Below, piece by piece: positions 9,481 to 17,924 of a stretch of 64,000 bases of DNA. Position numbers and translations under genes: made by a program. Under the pieces are notes generated by a model. It saw nothing but the letters and a program-made list of their open reading frames with translations. It searched no databases and was not told where the DNA came from. Within the stretch, counting starts at the first letter, position 1; every line of letters begins with the position of its first letter. Source of the stretch: Flavobacteriaceae bacterium MAR_2009_75 (GTDB lineage: Bacteria > Bacteroidota > Bacteroidia > Flavobacteriales > Flavobacteriaceae); the NCBI GenBank assembly GCA_002813285.1, contig PHTZ01000001.1:1108501-1172500 (forward strand), in the 5' to 3' direction.

Positions 9481-11130
9481 TTAAGCCAACATAGTGACCG
9501 GGTTCTCTAAATATGATCTTAAAGTCAGTAAAAATTGAGCACCGGTAGCACCGTCTACTGTTCTATGGTCACAGGCCAAAGTAACTTTCATGGTATTGCC
9601 AACTACAATTTGGCCGTCTTTCACAACTGGTTTTTGCACAATGGCGCCAACTGATAAAATTGCTGAATTCGGTTGATTAATAATAGAGGTGAATTCAACA
9701 ATACCGAACATACCTAAGTTCGAAACCGTAAAAGTACTACCTTCCATTTCGGCGGGAGTCAATTTTTTATTTCGTGCCCTACCTGCCAAATCTTTAACCG
9801 ATGCCCCTATTTGGGTCAGGTTCATTTGATCGGTAAATTTCAGTACAGGAACCACAAGACCTTCATCAACGGCAACTGCCACACCTACATGAACATGTTG
9901 ATTATATCGAGTGGTATCACCGTTCCAGGTAGTGTTCACTTGTGGATGTTTTTTCAAGGCCATCGCACATGCTTTTACTACCATATCGTTAAATGAAACC
10001 TTGGTATCGGGCAATTCATTGATTTGTTTTCTGGAAGCCATGGCATTGCTCATATCAACTTCAATAGTCAAATAATAATGAGGTGCCGTAAACTTAGACT
10101 CTGAAAGACGCTTAGCTATAACCTTGCGCATCTGAGAATTCTTCACCTCTTCACTGCCCTCTTCACCAACAGGCAGAATTACCGGAGCTGCAGCCTTGGC
10201 CGTTGCAGCACTATCTGTACTTTTTGGTGCTTCCTTCTTTTCTGAAGGCGTATAATTCTCGATATCTTTTTTGACAATTCTACCATTATCACCAGTACCG
10301 GAAACGGAGGATAAATCTATACCCTTATCTGCCGCAATTTTCTTGGCCAATGGAGATGCAAATATTCGCTTTCCATCATTTGTTGCAGGCGAACTTTCAT
10401 CAACCTTCTTCTTATCGTCCGGGGCTTCTTTTTTAGGTTCTTGCGACGAAGCTTTCTTCTTGCCCGAAGAAGGTTTACTATTCAAAACAGCATCGACATC
10501 GGTTCCTTTTGGTCCGATTACAGCAAGAACCGCATCAACAGGTGATGACTCCCCTTCTTGTATACCGATATGTAATAAAGTTCCGGAATAGAACGATTCA
10601 AACTCCATCGTAGCCTTATCGGTTTCGATTTCGGCAAGAATATCTCCTTCCTCAACCTCATCACCAACGCTTTTCAACCAAGAAGCTACCGTACCTTCTT
10701 CCATGGTATCGCTCAATCGGGGCATCTTTATGATTTCAACTCCCTCAGGCACTTCAGCAGCTTCTTCCGAATCATCTGCAGATTCACCTTCGGCTTCGCT
10801 CGATGTTTCCTCTTCTTTTTCTTCAGAATCAGAATCATCTTCTTCCGTTGATGATTTACTTTCGCCGTTCAGCAAGCTTGATATGTCTTCACCCTCTTCA
10901 CCAATAATAGCTAAAAGGGAGTCTACGGGAGCACCATCACCTTCCTCAATACCGATATGAAGTAAAGTACCTTCGTAAAAAGATTCAAACTCCATCGTAG
11001 CCTTATCGGTTTCGATTTCTGCTAATATATCTCCTTCTTCAACTTTATCGCCAACACTCTTTAGCCATTTTGCCACGGTACCTTCTTCCATGGTATCGCT
11101 CAATCGGGGCATGCTTATTATCTCTGCCAT
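9481..11130 (-). CDS. pdhC: pyruvate dehydrogenase E2, dihydrolipoyl acetyltransferase
   Basis: This 549-aa E2 core subunit transfers the acetyl group from E1 to coenzyme A. It has two N-terminal lipoyl domains, each with ETDKATMEFESFY around the lipoylated Lys (about residues 44 and 172). Acidic and Lys/Ala/Pro-rich linkers follow, then the peripheral subunit-binding domain (ASPLAKKIAADKGIDL...GTGDNGRIVKKDI). The C-terminal catalytic domain carries the active site DHRTVDGATGAQFL. The two lipoyl domains are nearly identical in DNA as well as protein over 131 bp. The gene starts 8 bp after pdhA ends. E1beta is not a separate neighbour here and should be elsewhere in the genome. Confidence 0.95.
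   Translation of the reverse strand: MAEIISMPRLSDTMEEGTVAKWLKSVGDKVEEGDILAEIETDKATMEFESFYEGTLLHIGIEEGDGAPVDSLLAIIGEEGEDISSLLNGESKSSTEEDDSDSEEKEEETSSEAEGESADDSEEAAEVPEGVEIIKMPRLSDTMEEGTVASWLKSVGDEVEEGDILAEIETDKATMEFESFYSGTLLHIGIQEGESSPVDAVLAVIGPKGTDVDAVLNSKPSSGKKKASSQEPKKEAPDDKKKVDESSPATNDGKRIFASPLAKKIAADKGIDLSSVSGTGDNGRIVKKDIENYTPSEKKEAPKSTDSAATAKAAAPVILPVGEEGSEEVKNSQMRKVIAKRLSESKFTAPHYYLTIEVDMSNAMASRKQINELPDTKVSFNDMVVKACAMALKKHPQVNTTWNGDTTRYNQHVHVGVAVAVDEGLVVPVLKFTDQMNLTQIGASVKDLAGRARNKKLTPAEMEGSTFTVSNLGMFGIVEFTSIINQPNSAILSVGAIVQKPVVKDGQIVVGNTMKVTLACDHRTVDGATGAQFLLTLRSYLENPVTMLA
10595..10725. repeat. near-identical lipoyl-domain DNA repeat, copy 1 (partner 10982-11112)
   Basis: The 131-bp segment at 10595-10725 and the one at 10982-11112 are very similar direct repeats inside pdhC. 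The first ~38 bases and the last ~34 bases are identical; scattered differences lie between. Each encodes the core of one lipoyl domain. Confidence 0.85.
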
Positions 11131-11138
11131 TTACCTAA

Positions 11139-12134
11139 TTATTTATGTTGTACAAACGGAAAATCCTCTTGCTCATAGACCATATCGTACAATTGCTGTA
11201 CAGGTGGGTACTCTGACTCATCTGCAAATTTTTCGCACTCGGCCACGCGCTTTTTCACATCGTCATCAATCTTCTTGATTTCCTCGTCGGTCGCGTAGTT
11301 ATTTTCTTTTATGACGTCAAGAACTTGGGTAATCGGGTCTATCTTTTGATATTCCTTTACTTCTTCCTTGGTCCTATAATGTTGTGCATCAGACATTGAA
11401 TGCCCTCTATAACGGTAAGTCTTCATCTCTAAAAATGTTGGACCACCACCACTTCGAGCTCTTTCGATCGCTTTACTCATTTCTTGAGCTACAGTCTCGG
11501 GGTTCATTCCATCAACAGGTCCGCAAGGCATTTCGTAGCCTAAACCTAATTTCCAGATTTCAGTAGAATGTGATGTTCTAGCCACAGAAGTACCCATCGC
11601 ATAGCCATTATTCTCACAAATAAATACCACCGGAAGTTGCCACAGCATAGCCAAGTTCATAGCCTCATGAAAAGAACCTTGTCTTACGGCACCGTCACCC
11701 ATATAACAAAGGGTTACGTTATCCCTTCCAAAGTACTTATCTCCAAACGCCATACCGGCACCTAGAGGAATCTGGCCCCCAACTATACCGTGCCCACCAT
11801 GAAAACGATGTTCTTTTGAAAATATATGCATAGAACCTCCCATACCTTTAGAGGTACCGGTTACTTTGCCGTAAAGCTCAGCCATAACCGCTTTGGGATC
11901 CACACCCATACCTATCGGCTGCACATGGTTTCTATATGCGGTTATCATACGGTCTTTGGTGAGATCCATGGCATGCAAAGCACCCGCCAACACAGCCTCT
12001 TGACCATTATATAAGTGCAAAAAACCTCTAACCTTTTGTTGAATGTATACTTGGGCCAGTTTATCTTCGAACTTGCGCCAAAACAACATATCTTCATACC
12101 ACTTGAGATATACTTCTTTGGTAATTTTTTTCAT
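11139..12134 (-). CDS. pdhA: pyruvate dehydrogenase E1 component subunit alpha
   Basis: The 331-aa E1alpha subunit decarboxylates pyruvate using thiamine pyrophosphate and passes the acetyl unit to the E2 lipoyl groups. The TPP-binding motif GDGAVRQGSFHEAMNLAMLWQLPVVFICENN is visible across residues ~145-175 (GDG...NN), preceded by HGGHGIVGGQIPLGAG. The phosphorylation-loop region YRYRGHSMSDAQ is typical of alpha subunits. It leads the pdhA-pdhC operon and has a TATTTTTG -7 element about 70 bp upstream with a small leader hairpin. Confidence 0.95.
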   Translation of the reverse strand: MKKITKEVYLKWYEDMLFWRKFEDKLAQVYIQQKVRGFLHLYNGQEAVLAGALHAMDLTKDRMITAYRNHVQPIGMGVDPKAVMAELYGKVTGTSKGMGGSMHIFSKEHRFHGGHGIVGGQIPLGAGMAFGDKYFGRDNVTLCYMGDGAVRQGSFHEAMNLAMLWQLPVVFICENNGYAMGTSVARTSHSTEIWKLGLGYEMPCGPVDGMNPETVAQEMSKAIERARSGGGPTFLEMKTYRYRGHSMSDAQHYRTKEEVKEYQKIDPITQVLDVIKENNYATDEEIKKIDDDVKKRVAECEKFADESEYPPVQQLYDMVYEQEDFPFVQHK

Positions 12135-12170
12135 TGATGCTATTTAATTAGGATTCCTATACATCTTGAA

Positions 12171-12211
12171 GGTTCGACTGCGAACCGGACCGAACAAGAG
12201 GAGCAAAAATA
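12171..12211 (-). promoter_or_regulatory. pdhA promoter -7 element and leader hairpin
   Basis: On the minus strand TATTTTTG (12204-12211) matches TAnnTTTG and lies 70 bp before the pdhA start. The transcript would contain a perfect 6-bp hairpin, GGTTCG-CAGT-CGAACC, at 12171-12186. I see no clear -33 TTG. Confidence 0.4.
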
Positions 12212-12406
12212 CATATTAAATTATTAGCTGAAAAAAATTGAGGTAAAAGGTTACATAGAATTTAAATGCGGAGTGAAAACTTCTTTTACTCTTTCTTTCT
12301 GAGATAGAAATATCGTTGACAGCCAATAATAAATAATCTAGAGGGATGATGTCTCAAAGAAAACGAAAATCAACCGGAAGTAATTTTCTTAGAAGTTTAT
12401 TTACGT

Positions 12407-12889
12407 CTACAAATAAGAGCTATCAAAACCCAAAGGTAGTATATCTGCAATAGAGTCACACTGGTATACAGGTCCGCTCTCCCCCATTAAAAGAACCTTA
12501 ATAGGTGATTTTTGCTTCACCTCATATTCTGACATCGCTTGTCGACAATTTCCACATGGTGCAGCGGCAGTTTGAACTTGATAGTTTTTGGAAGTTGCGG
12601 TAATAGCTACAGACTTGATGACCACCCCAGGGTATTTGGCTCCGGCATAAAACATGGCTACCCTTTCGGCACACAACCCCGAAGGGTAAGATGCATTCTC
12701 TTGATTGTTGCCAATTATGATTTCATCATTCTCTAACAACACGGCAGCACCTACTTGAAATTTAGAATAAGGCGCATAGGCATTTCTACGAGCTTCCACA
12801 GCCTGGTTCATGAGATATTTACTATCATCCGAGAGTTCATCAAAACCATCAAAAATAGTTAACTCAAACTCGATTTTTTCCTTTTTCAT
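12407..12889 (-). CDS. cdd: cytidine deaminase
   Basis: The 160-aa product deaminates cytidine and deoxycytidine to the uridine forms in pyrimidine salvage. The zinc site is complete: CAERVAMFYAG contains the Cys-Ala-Glu catalytic triad part, and PCGNCRQAMSEY supplies the other two Cys ligands. The YAPYSKFQVGAAVL segment is the substrate-binding N-terminal motif. I choose the ATG at 12889 (MKKEKIEFEL); an upstream in-frame ATG at 12910 would add seven residues that do not look conserved. It stands 73 bp after the porV terminator and on the same strand. Confidence 0.93.
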   Translation of the reverse strand: MKKEKIEFELTIFDGFDELSDDSKYLMNQAVEARRNAYAPYSKFQVGAAVLLENDEIIIGNNQENASYPSGLCAERVAMFYAGAKYPGVVIKSVAITATSKNYQVQTAAAPCGNCRQAMSEYEVKQKSPIKVLLMGESGPVYQCDSIADILPLGFDSSYL

Positions 12890-12914
12890 AAATGGATCAC
12901 AAGGGTTCAAAATA

Positions 12915-12936
12915 CAAAAACCCGCGCAATGCAGGT
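12915..12936 (-). terminator. probable terminator between porV and cdd
   Basis: On the minus strand ACCTGC pairs with GCGGGT (one T-G pair) around a 5-nt loop and is followed by TTTTTG. It lies 26 bp after the porV stop, so porV and cdd may be separate transcripts. The stem is short. Confidence 0.5.
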
Positions 12937-12961
12937 CTTTGCTTATAATTTAAAAAATAGT

Positions 12962-14113
12962 TTAGTCGTTATAATACTCATCCCCTAAATTAAATGTCAG
13001 AGAAAAACGCAGGGTATTTTCTACAGGATTCACAATTTGTGAAGTAGAGAACAAATACGACAAGTCTATTTGTGCCGACTTGAACTTAAAACCGGCACCA
13101 AGCGTGAAATACTTTCTAAACCCTTTTACATCGCTCTCATTAAAATAGCCTGTACGAAACATGAATGAATCTTGATAAACATATTCGGCACCTAATGCCC
13201 AAGTCATTTCTTTTAGTTCTTCGCTAAAACCATCGGGAGCATCACCAAAAGATTTGAACACTCCGCTCAAAAACCCGATATCTTGGTATTCATCGTTATC
13301 TGCAGCATCTAAATCACCATCTCCATCAAAATCTTGTGGAGTCGGCACCAATAACTTGTTAAATTCAGTTGTTAACCCAATGGTATTATCTTGATCTATA
13401 ATAAAGTCAAAGCCAAGACCTAATCTTAAATTAGCCGGAATAAAGTTTTGCTGTCCGTTCTCATCATAAGCAATCTTGCCCCCTAAATTAGAAATATTGA
13501 AACCACCCCTCCATCGCCCATCAAAACTATTGTAAGCTATTTCACGTGAACGATAAAAACCGGCAACGTCAACAGCAAAAGTACTGCCCGGCTTAGAATC
13601 AACATTTGCATCTGACTGAAACTTGAGGTTAGATCTAATATATCGCCCACCTACAGCCATAGAGAAAGTAGGGCTCAACTTGAGGGAATATGAACCATCG
13701 AGCGAAAATTCGTTAGGCTTAACAATCGTGCCGGCATCATCAAAAGATTGACGAAGTTCAATTTCACCTAAGGTAAAATATCGTAGACCAACCGCGAAAG
13801 CACTTTGCTCAGTAATTTTATTGAAATAACTGGCGTTCAATAAACCGATACCAGAAACTGTATTACTTAAGTAAGGAGTATAACCTAGCCCGACACCCAT
13901 TTGACGTTCGGCAAAAGCGAACTTGGCAGGGTTCCATTGTTGTGAAAAAGCATCGGTAGATGTAGCAACCCCCATATCCCCCATACCGGCGGCCCTTGCA
14001 TCAGCAGCGATATTAAGAAAAGGAACCGCAGTTGTAATCACTCGATCACTGGCCTCTTGCGCCGATAATTCGCAAATGAATACCAGCAAAAAAAGAATTG
14101 ATAATTTTTTCAT
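12962..14113 (-). CDS. porV: type IX secretion system outer membrane protein PorV (LptO)
   Basis: PorV is a FadL-like outer membrane barrel that shuttles type IX secretion substrates from the SprA translocon to the attachment complex. The 383-aa product has a signal peptide ending near LSAQEAS, the PorV-type start VITTAVPFLNIAADARAAGMGDMGVATSTDAFSQQWNPAK (key residues AADARAAGMGD and NPAK), alternating beta strands throughout and a C-terminal strand ending FSLTFNLGDEYYND. It is divergent from gldJ. In F. johnsoniae, as I recall it, porU sits between porV and gldJ; here there is only a 459-bp non-coding gap. Confidence 0.9.
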   Translation of the reverse strand: MKKLSILFLLVFICELSAQEASDRVITTAVPFLNIAADARAAGMGDMGVATSTDAFSQQWNPAKFAFAERQMGVGLGYTPYLSNTVSGIGLLNASYFNKITEQSAFAVGLRYFTLGEIELRQSFDDAGTIVKPNEFSLDGSYSLKLSPTFSMAVGGRYIRSNLKFQSDANVDSKPGSTFAVDVAGFYRSREIAYNSFDGRWRGGFNISNLGGKIAYDENGQQNFIPANLRLGLGFDFIIDQDNTIGLTTEFNKLLVPTPQDFDGDGDLDAADNDEYQDIGFLSGVFKSFGDAPDGFSEELKEMTWALGAEYVYQDSFMFRTGYFNESDVKGFRKYFTLGAGFKFKSAQIDLSYLFSTSQIVNPVENTLRFSLTFNLGDEYYND

Positions 14114-14572
14114 CTTTAAAGGTCTAATTTAAGTCGGTCAAATATTATAAATCGAGGGTGAATGTAAAAATATATTAGCTGTATTACATGTAAACGGTCT
14201 TTTAACGATAATCTTATATCAAAATCTTTATTTTTTTTGATTTTAGTATGATTCACATCAAATAGAACCGTATCGACACATTTATAGGTATTTTTGCTTC
14301 TTATAAGCGGGTTAATTGACGCCTTAATTACCTGGCAAAAGAAATGCCCGCCCCTATACTATAACCCTATTTGTTCCGTTATGGTTTTTAGTAGCGCCTT
14401 TCACTCGCTATAGAAGTGCGTGCCGAATGAGGTAAAATATTTTTTTAGGCTATAAAATATTATGAGCAAATCATCGTTTTATATGCCGAAAGCGAGGCTA
14501 ATAATTAATCAAAATACAAATTTCCAACTACGCTTTATAAGTAGGCGGACCATTTGAACTCAAGTCCTAATT
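14114..14572. promoter_or_regulatory. 459-bp divergent intergenic region between porV and gldJ
   Basis: No open frame of note is seen on either strand and no remnant of porU is recognised. On the plus strand TATTTTTG at 14289-14296 matches the -7 consensus, about 280 bp before gldJ. The rest is AT-rich spacer with no repeat or hairpin I would defend. Confidence 0.5.
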
Positions 14573-16243
14573 ATGAAAAAACAGTTTATCAAAGTTGTAC
14601 TTTCTTGTGCAGTGGTTGCAGGAGGTTTTACGGTTACCAGCTGTAAAAATTCCGGATCATCCAAAGACGTGTCGCGAGCCACAGGATGGAAAATAAACTC
14701 CAAAGAAGGTGGTTTTCAATATAATACCGACTTTAAAGAGCAAGAAACCGCTCCTGGTCTAGTATTCGTTGAAGGAGGAACTTTTACAAAAGGTAAAGTT
14801 CAGGACGACGTTATGCATGATTGGAACAACACCCCTACATCACAACACGTACAGTCTTTTTATATGGACGAGACCGAGGTGACCAATGTAATGTATTTAG
14901 AATATCTTGATTATTTGAAAAGTGTTTATCCTCCAGAAAATCCGAAATACACTAATATTTATAAAGGTGCATTGCCGGACACTTTGGTATGGAGAAACAG
15001 ATTAGGCTTTAACGAAACCATGACGAACAACTACTTACGCCATCCGGCTTACGCTGAGTATCCGGTTGTAGGGGTTAATTGGGTTCAAGCTACGCAATTC
15101 GCAGAATGGCGAACCGATCGTGTAAACGAAGTTATGTTAGAGCGCGAAGGTTATTTGGCCAAAGATGCCAAGTACCAAGCTGCAACGGGTGAAGTTGCCG
15201 GTACATTCAGCACAGAAGCCTATTTAAACAGACCAGAATCTGTTTACAACGGTCAGATTGACTCTTTACAAGGCAAGCAAAAGAAAGACAGTGTAAATAC
15301 GTATGCTAAAAGAAGCAGTGGTGTTATTATGCCCGAATACAGGCTACCTACCGAAACAGAATGGGAATACGCCGCTCAAGCGAACCAAGGAACTAGAGAA
15401 TACAATAACTATAGAGGTAGAAAAAAATACCCATGGGAAGGAGATTACACCCGTAACGGACAACGTGTAGGTAGAGGTGATCAATTGGCCAACTTTAAAC
15501 AAGGAAAAGGTGACTATGGCGGAATCGCAGGTTGGTCAGACGATGGTGCCGATATTACAGCTCAGGTAATGTCTTACAAGCCTAACGATTTAGGTCTTTA
15601 CGATATGGCCGGTAACGTAGCCGAGTGGGTTGCAGATGTATATCGCCCTATAGTTGACGATGAAGTTAGTGATTTCAACTACTACCGTGGTAACATCTAT
15701 ATGAAAACAGCTATAGGTGAAGATGGTAAAGTAAACGTACTTAGAGATTCGATTGTTTATGATACACTTCCTACAGGTAAAATTGTTGCCGTAAACCTTC
15801 CAGGCGAGATTGCAATGGTGCCAGTAGGTGAAGAAGAAACATATTTAAGAACAAACTTCTCTTCTAGTGACAATAGAGGTTATAGAGATGGCGATCCAGG
15901 GTCTTCTAGATTCTTCGACAGGTTTAGTGAGGAAGATGATGAGGAAGATGCCAACCTAAAAATGTACAACGCCCCAAAACATAAAGTAGAGCGCGACTCC
16001 GTAGGTGATTTAGTTCGTCAATATGACAAGTCGAACAACAGAACCAGTTTGATCAACGATGAGGTTCGTGTTTATAAAGGCGGTTCTTGGCGAGATAGGG
16101 CATATTGGTTAGACCCTGCCCAAAGAAGGTATATGCCTCAGTATATGGCTACCGATAATATCGGATTCCGATGTGCAATGTCAAGGGTAGGTTCAAAATC
16201 TAAAACCAAGAACAAAACTCCAAGAGGCAAGAAGGTAAGATAA
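14573..16243 (+). CDS. gldJ: gliding motility lipoprotein GldJ
   Basis: GldJ is an essential lipoprotein of the gliding and type IX secretion machinery. In F. johnsoniae it stabilises GldK and forms helical bands under the envelope. The 556-aa product has a lipobox at Cys24 (TVTSCKN). A formylglycine-generating-enzyme-like fold follows, with PGLVFVEGGTFTKG, YMDETEVTNVMYLEYLDY, YPVVGVNWVQATQFAEWR, YRLPTETEWEYAAQ, LGLYDMAGNVAEWVAD and VYKGGSWRDRAYWLDPAQR. The C-terminal tail (RVGSKSKTKNKTPRGKKVR) is strongly basic. Length and order match flavobacterial GldJ. Confidence 0.95.
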   Translation: MKKQFIKVVLSCAVVAGGFTVTSCKNSGSSKDVSRATGWKINSKEGGFQYNTDFKEQETAPGLVFVEGGTFTKGKVQDDVMHDWNNTPTSQHVQSFYMDETEVTNVMYLEYLDYLKSVYPPENPKYTNIYKGALPDTLVWRNRLGFNETMTNNYLRHPAYAEYPVVGVNWVQATQFAEWRTDRVNEVMLEREGYLAKDAKYQAATGEVAGTFSTEAYLNRPESVYNGQIDSLQGKQKKDSVNTYAKRSSGVIMPEYRLPTETEWEYAAQANQGTREYNNYRGRKKYPWEGDYTRNGQRVGRGDQLANFKQGKGDYGGIAGWSDDGADITAQVMSYKPNDLGLYDMAGNVAEWVADVYRPIVDDEVSDFNYYRGNIYMKTAIGEDGKVNVLRDSIVYDTLPTGKIVAVNLPGEIAMVPVGEEETYLRTNFSSSDNRGYRDGDPGSSRFFDRFSEEDDEEDANLKMYNAPKHKVERDSVGDLVRQYDKSNNRTSLINDEVRVYKGGSWRDRAYWLDPAQRRYMPQYMATDNIGFRCAMSRVGSKSKTKNKTPRGKKVR

Positions 16244-16265
16244 ACTTCGCCTAACATAAAATTGT

Positions 16266-16300
16266 AAAAAGTCTCGGTTATTATGCCGAGACTTTTTTTA
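16266..16300 (+). terminator. Rho-independent terminator after gldJ
   Basis: A perfect 8-bp stem AGTCTCGG / CCGAGACT (16270-16277 and 16286-16293) with an 8-nt loop is followed by seven T. It lies 27 bp after the gldJ stop, directly before murF. Confidence 0.88.
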
Positions 16301-16313
16301 TATTTTTACTTCT

Positions 16314-17591
16314 ATGGAAATAGCGCAATTGCATCAACATTTTTTAGAATATCCCGTAGTCTGTACAGACACCAGAAAAATCACCAACAACTGTATTTTC
16401 TTCGCTTTAAAAGGTGATAATTTCAATGGGAATACCTATGCCTCCGAAGCTTTAAACAAAGGAGCTGCTTTGGCAATAATAGATGAAAAAAAGTATGCTC
16501 TATCAGAAAAATATATTTTGGTTGAAGATGTGCTAAGGTCATTACAAGAACTGGCGACTTTCCATAGGAATTATTCAAAAGCCAAAATCATCTCACTTAC
16601 CGGAAGTAACGGAAAAACTACTACCAAAGAATTAATTAATGCCGTACTCTCTAAAAAATATAACACCATAGCAACCAAAGGCAACCTGAACAACCATATC
16701 GGCGTGCCTTTGACACTACTTTCCATTCAACCAGACACTGAACTGGCCGTAGTCGAAATGGGTGCAAACCACATGAAAGAAATTGAATTTCTATGTAGTT
16801 TGGCACAACCTGATTTTGGTTATATCACCAACTTCGGCAAGGCCCATCTAGAAGGCTTCGGAAGCGAGCAAGGTATTATCAAGGGTAAAAGTGAACTTTA
16901 CGACCATCTTGCCCATAATGATAAGCCAATCTTTATGAATGCAGACGACCCTGTACAAGTTGATAAATTAGGAGATTATATAAAGAAATACGGTTTCAGT
17001 ACCGAGAACCATGAATACTACCAAATAGAATTTTTAGACGCCAATCCGTTCGTAAGATTAAAAGCAGAAGATGTCGAAATAGAATCTCAGCTTATCGGAA
17101 ACTATAATTTCACCAATTGTGCAGCTGCAGTTCTTATGGGCAAATACTTTAATATTCCGTTGGCCGATATTAAATCAGCGATTGAAAATTATGTACCCGA
17201 TAACAATCGATCTCAGGTTATAGAGAAGAACGGCCATCGCATAATTTTAGATGCCTATAATGCCAACCCAACAAGTATGAAGGCCGCCTTGGAGAATTTT
17301 AATCAAATGAACGGCAAGAATAAGGTTGCTTTCTTAGGCGATATGTTTGAATTGGGTGAAACGGCAGCTGAAGAGCATCAGAGTATTGCAAACCTAGTTT
17401 CAAACCTAAATATTCAACATACTTTTCTAACGGGCGAGAACTTTGCTCGCTCGAATGGTTCGATAGAAAAATTTGAATCGTTCGATCTATTATCAGCTTA
17501 TTTGAAAGAAAACCCCCTGCAAGAAGAAAGCCTTGTTCTCATCAAAGGTTCTAGAGGTATGGCTTTGGAAAGAATTCTAGATTTAATCTAG
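16314..17591 (+). CDS. murF: UDP-N-acetylmuramoyl-tripeptide--D-alanyl-D-alanine ligase
   Basis: MurF adds D-Ala-D-Ala to the UDP-MurNAc-tripeptide in the last cytoplasmic step of the peptidoglycan precursor pathway. The 425-aa product shows the N-terminal recognition domain with VCTDTRKITNNCIFFALKG, the ATP-binding loop SLTGSNGKTTTKELI, NLNNHIGVPLTLL, the VVEMGANHMKEIEFL segment, and the C-terminal domain with ILDAYNANPTSMKAAL and FLGDMFELG. It is an isolated mur gene here, away from the dcw cluster. The start is 14 bp past the gldJ terminator T-run. Confidence 0.95.
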   Translation: MEIAQLHQHFLEYPVVCTDTRKITNNCIFFALKGDNFNGNTYASEALNKGAALAIIDEKKYALSEKYILVEDVLRSLQELATFHRNYSKAKIISLTGSNGKTTTKELINAVLSKKYNTIATKGNLNNHIGVPLTLLSIQPDTELAVVEMGANHMKEIEFLCSLAQPDFGYITNFGKAHLEGFGSEQGIIKGKSELYDHLAHNDKPIFMNADDPVQVDKLGDYIKKYGFSTENHEYYQIEFLDANPFVRLKAEDVEIESQLIGNYNFTNCAAAVLMGKYFNIPLADIKSAIENYVPDNNRSQVIEKNGHRIILDAYNANPTSMKAALENFNQMNGKNKVAFLGDMFELGETAAEEHQSIANLVSNLNIQHTFLTGENFARSNGSIEKFESFDLLSAYLKENPLQEESLVLIKGSRGMALERILDLI

Positions 17592-17597
17592 AAACAA

Positions 17598-17675
17598 TGG
17601 TGGGTTATACTGGATTCGAACCAGTGACCTCTGCCCTGTCAAGGCAGCGCTCTAAACCAACTGAGCTAATAACCC
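17598..17675 (-). tRNA. tRNA-Val (anticodon GAC)
   Basis: The minus strand folds as a full cloverleaf: acceptor GGGTTAT pairs with ATAACCC, the D-arm is AGCTCAGTTGGTTTAGAGC, and the anticodon stem CTGCC/GGCAG encloses the loop TTGACAG with GAC at positions 34-36. The T-arm carries GGTTCGAATCC. CCA is encoded (17598-17600). It reads GTC/GTT valine codons. Confidence 0.95.
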
Positions 17676-17689
17676 ATTAAAAAGCTGGG

Positions 17690-17697
17690 CAAAGGTA
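17690..17697 (-). promoter_or_regulatory. -7 element for tRNA-Val(GAC)
   Basis: On the minus strand this is TACCTTTG, an exact TAnnTTTG match, 15 bp before the 5' end of the mature tRNA. The region around -33 has TTTC rather than TTG. Confidence 0.42.
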
Positions 17698-17924
17698 AAA
17701 CTTATTTCTGATTTGAGAAACTCAAAAAGGGAAGACCGCTCTCCCTTTGCTGTATTTTCTTAAAAATAATACTGCTTACCTATAATTCTGAGACTTGTCA
17801 AATTCAAGATGTTTAATCAATACTTATAAAAATACCGTAATTTTAGAAGCACTACATAAATAGGTCGTTGAACAGAACTATTTTTCATAAGTGGTAAACA
17901 TAATCAATTGGAATAAGCCTTAAA

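Noticed and set aside
10703..10960. Ser-rich plus-strand frame opposite pdhC
   Set aside because: It mirrors the acidic linker and lipoyl domains of pdhC; Ser-rich composition is the complement of Glu/Asp codons.
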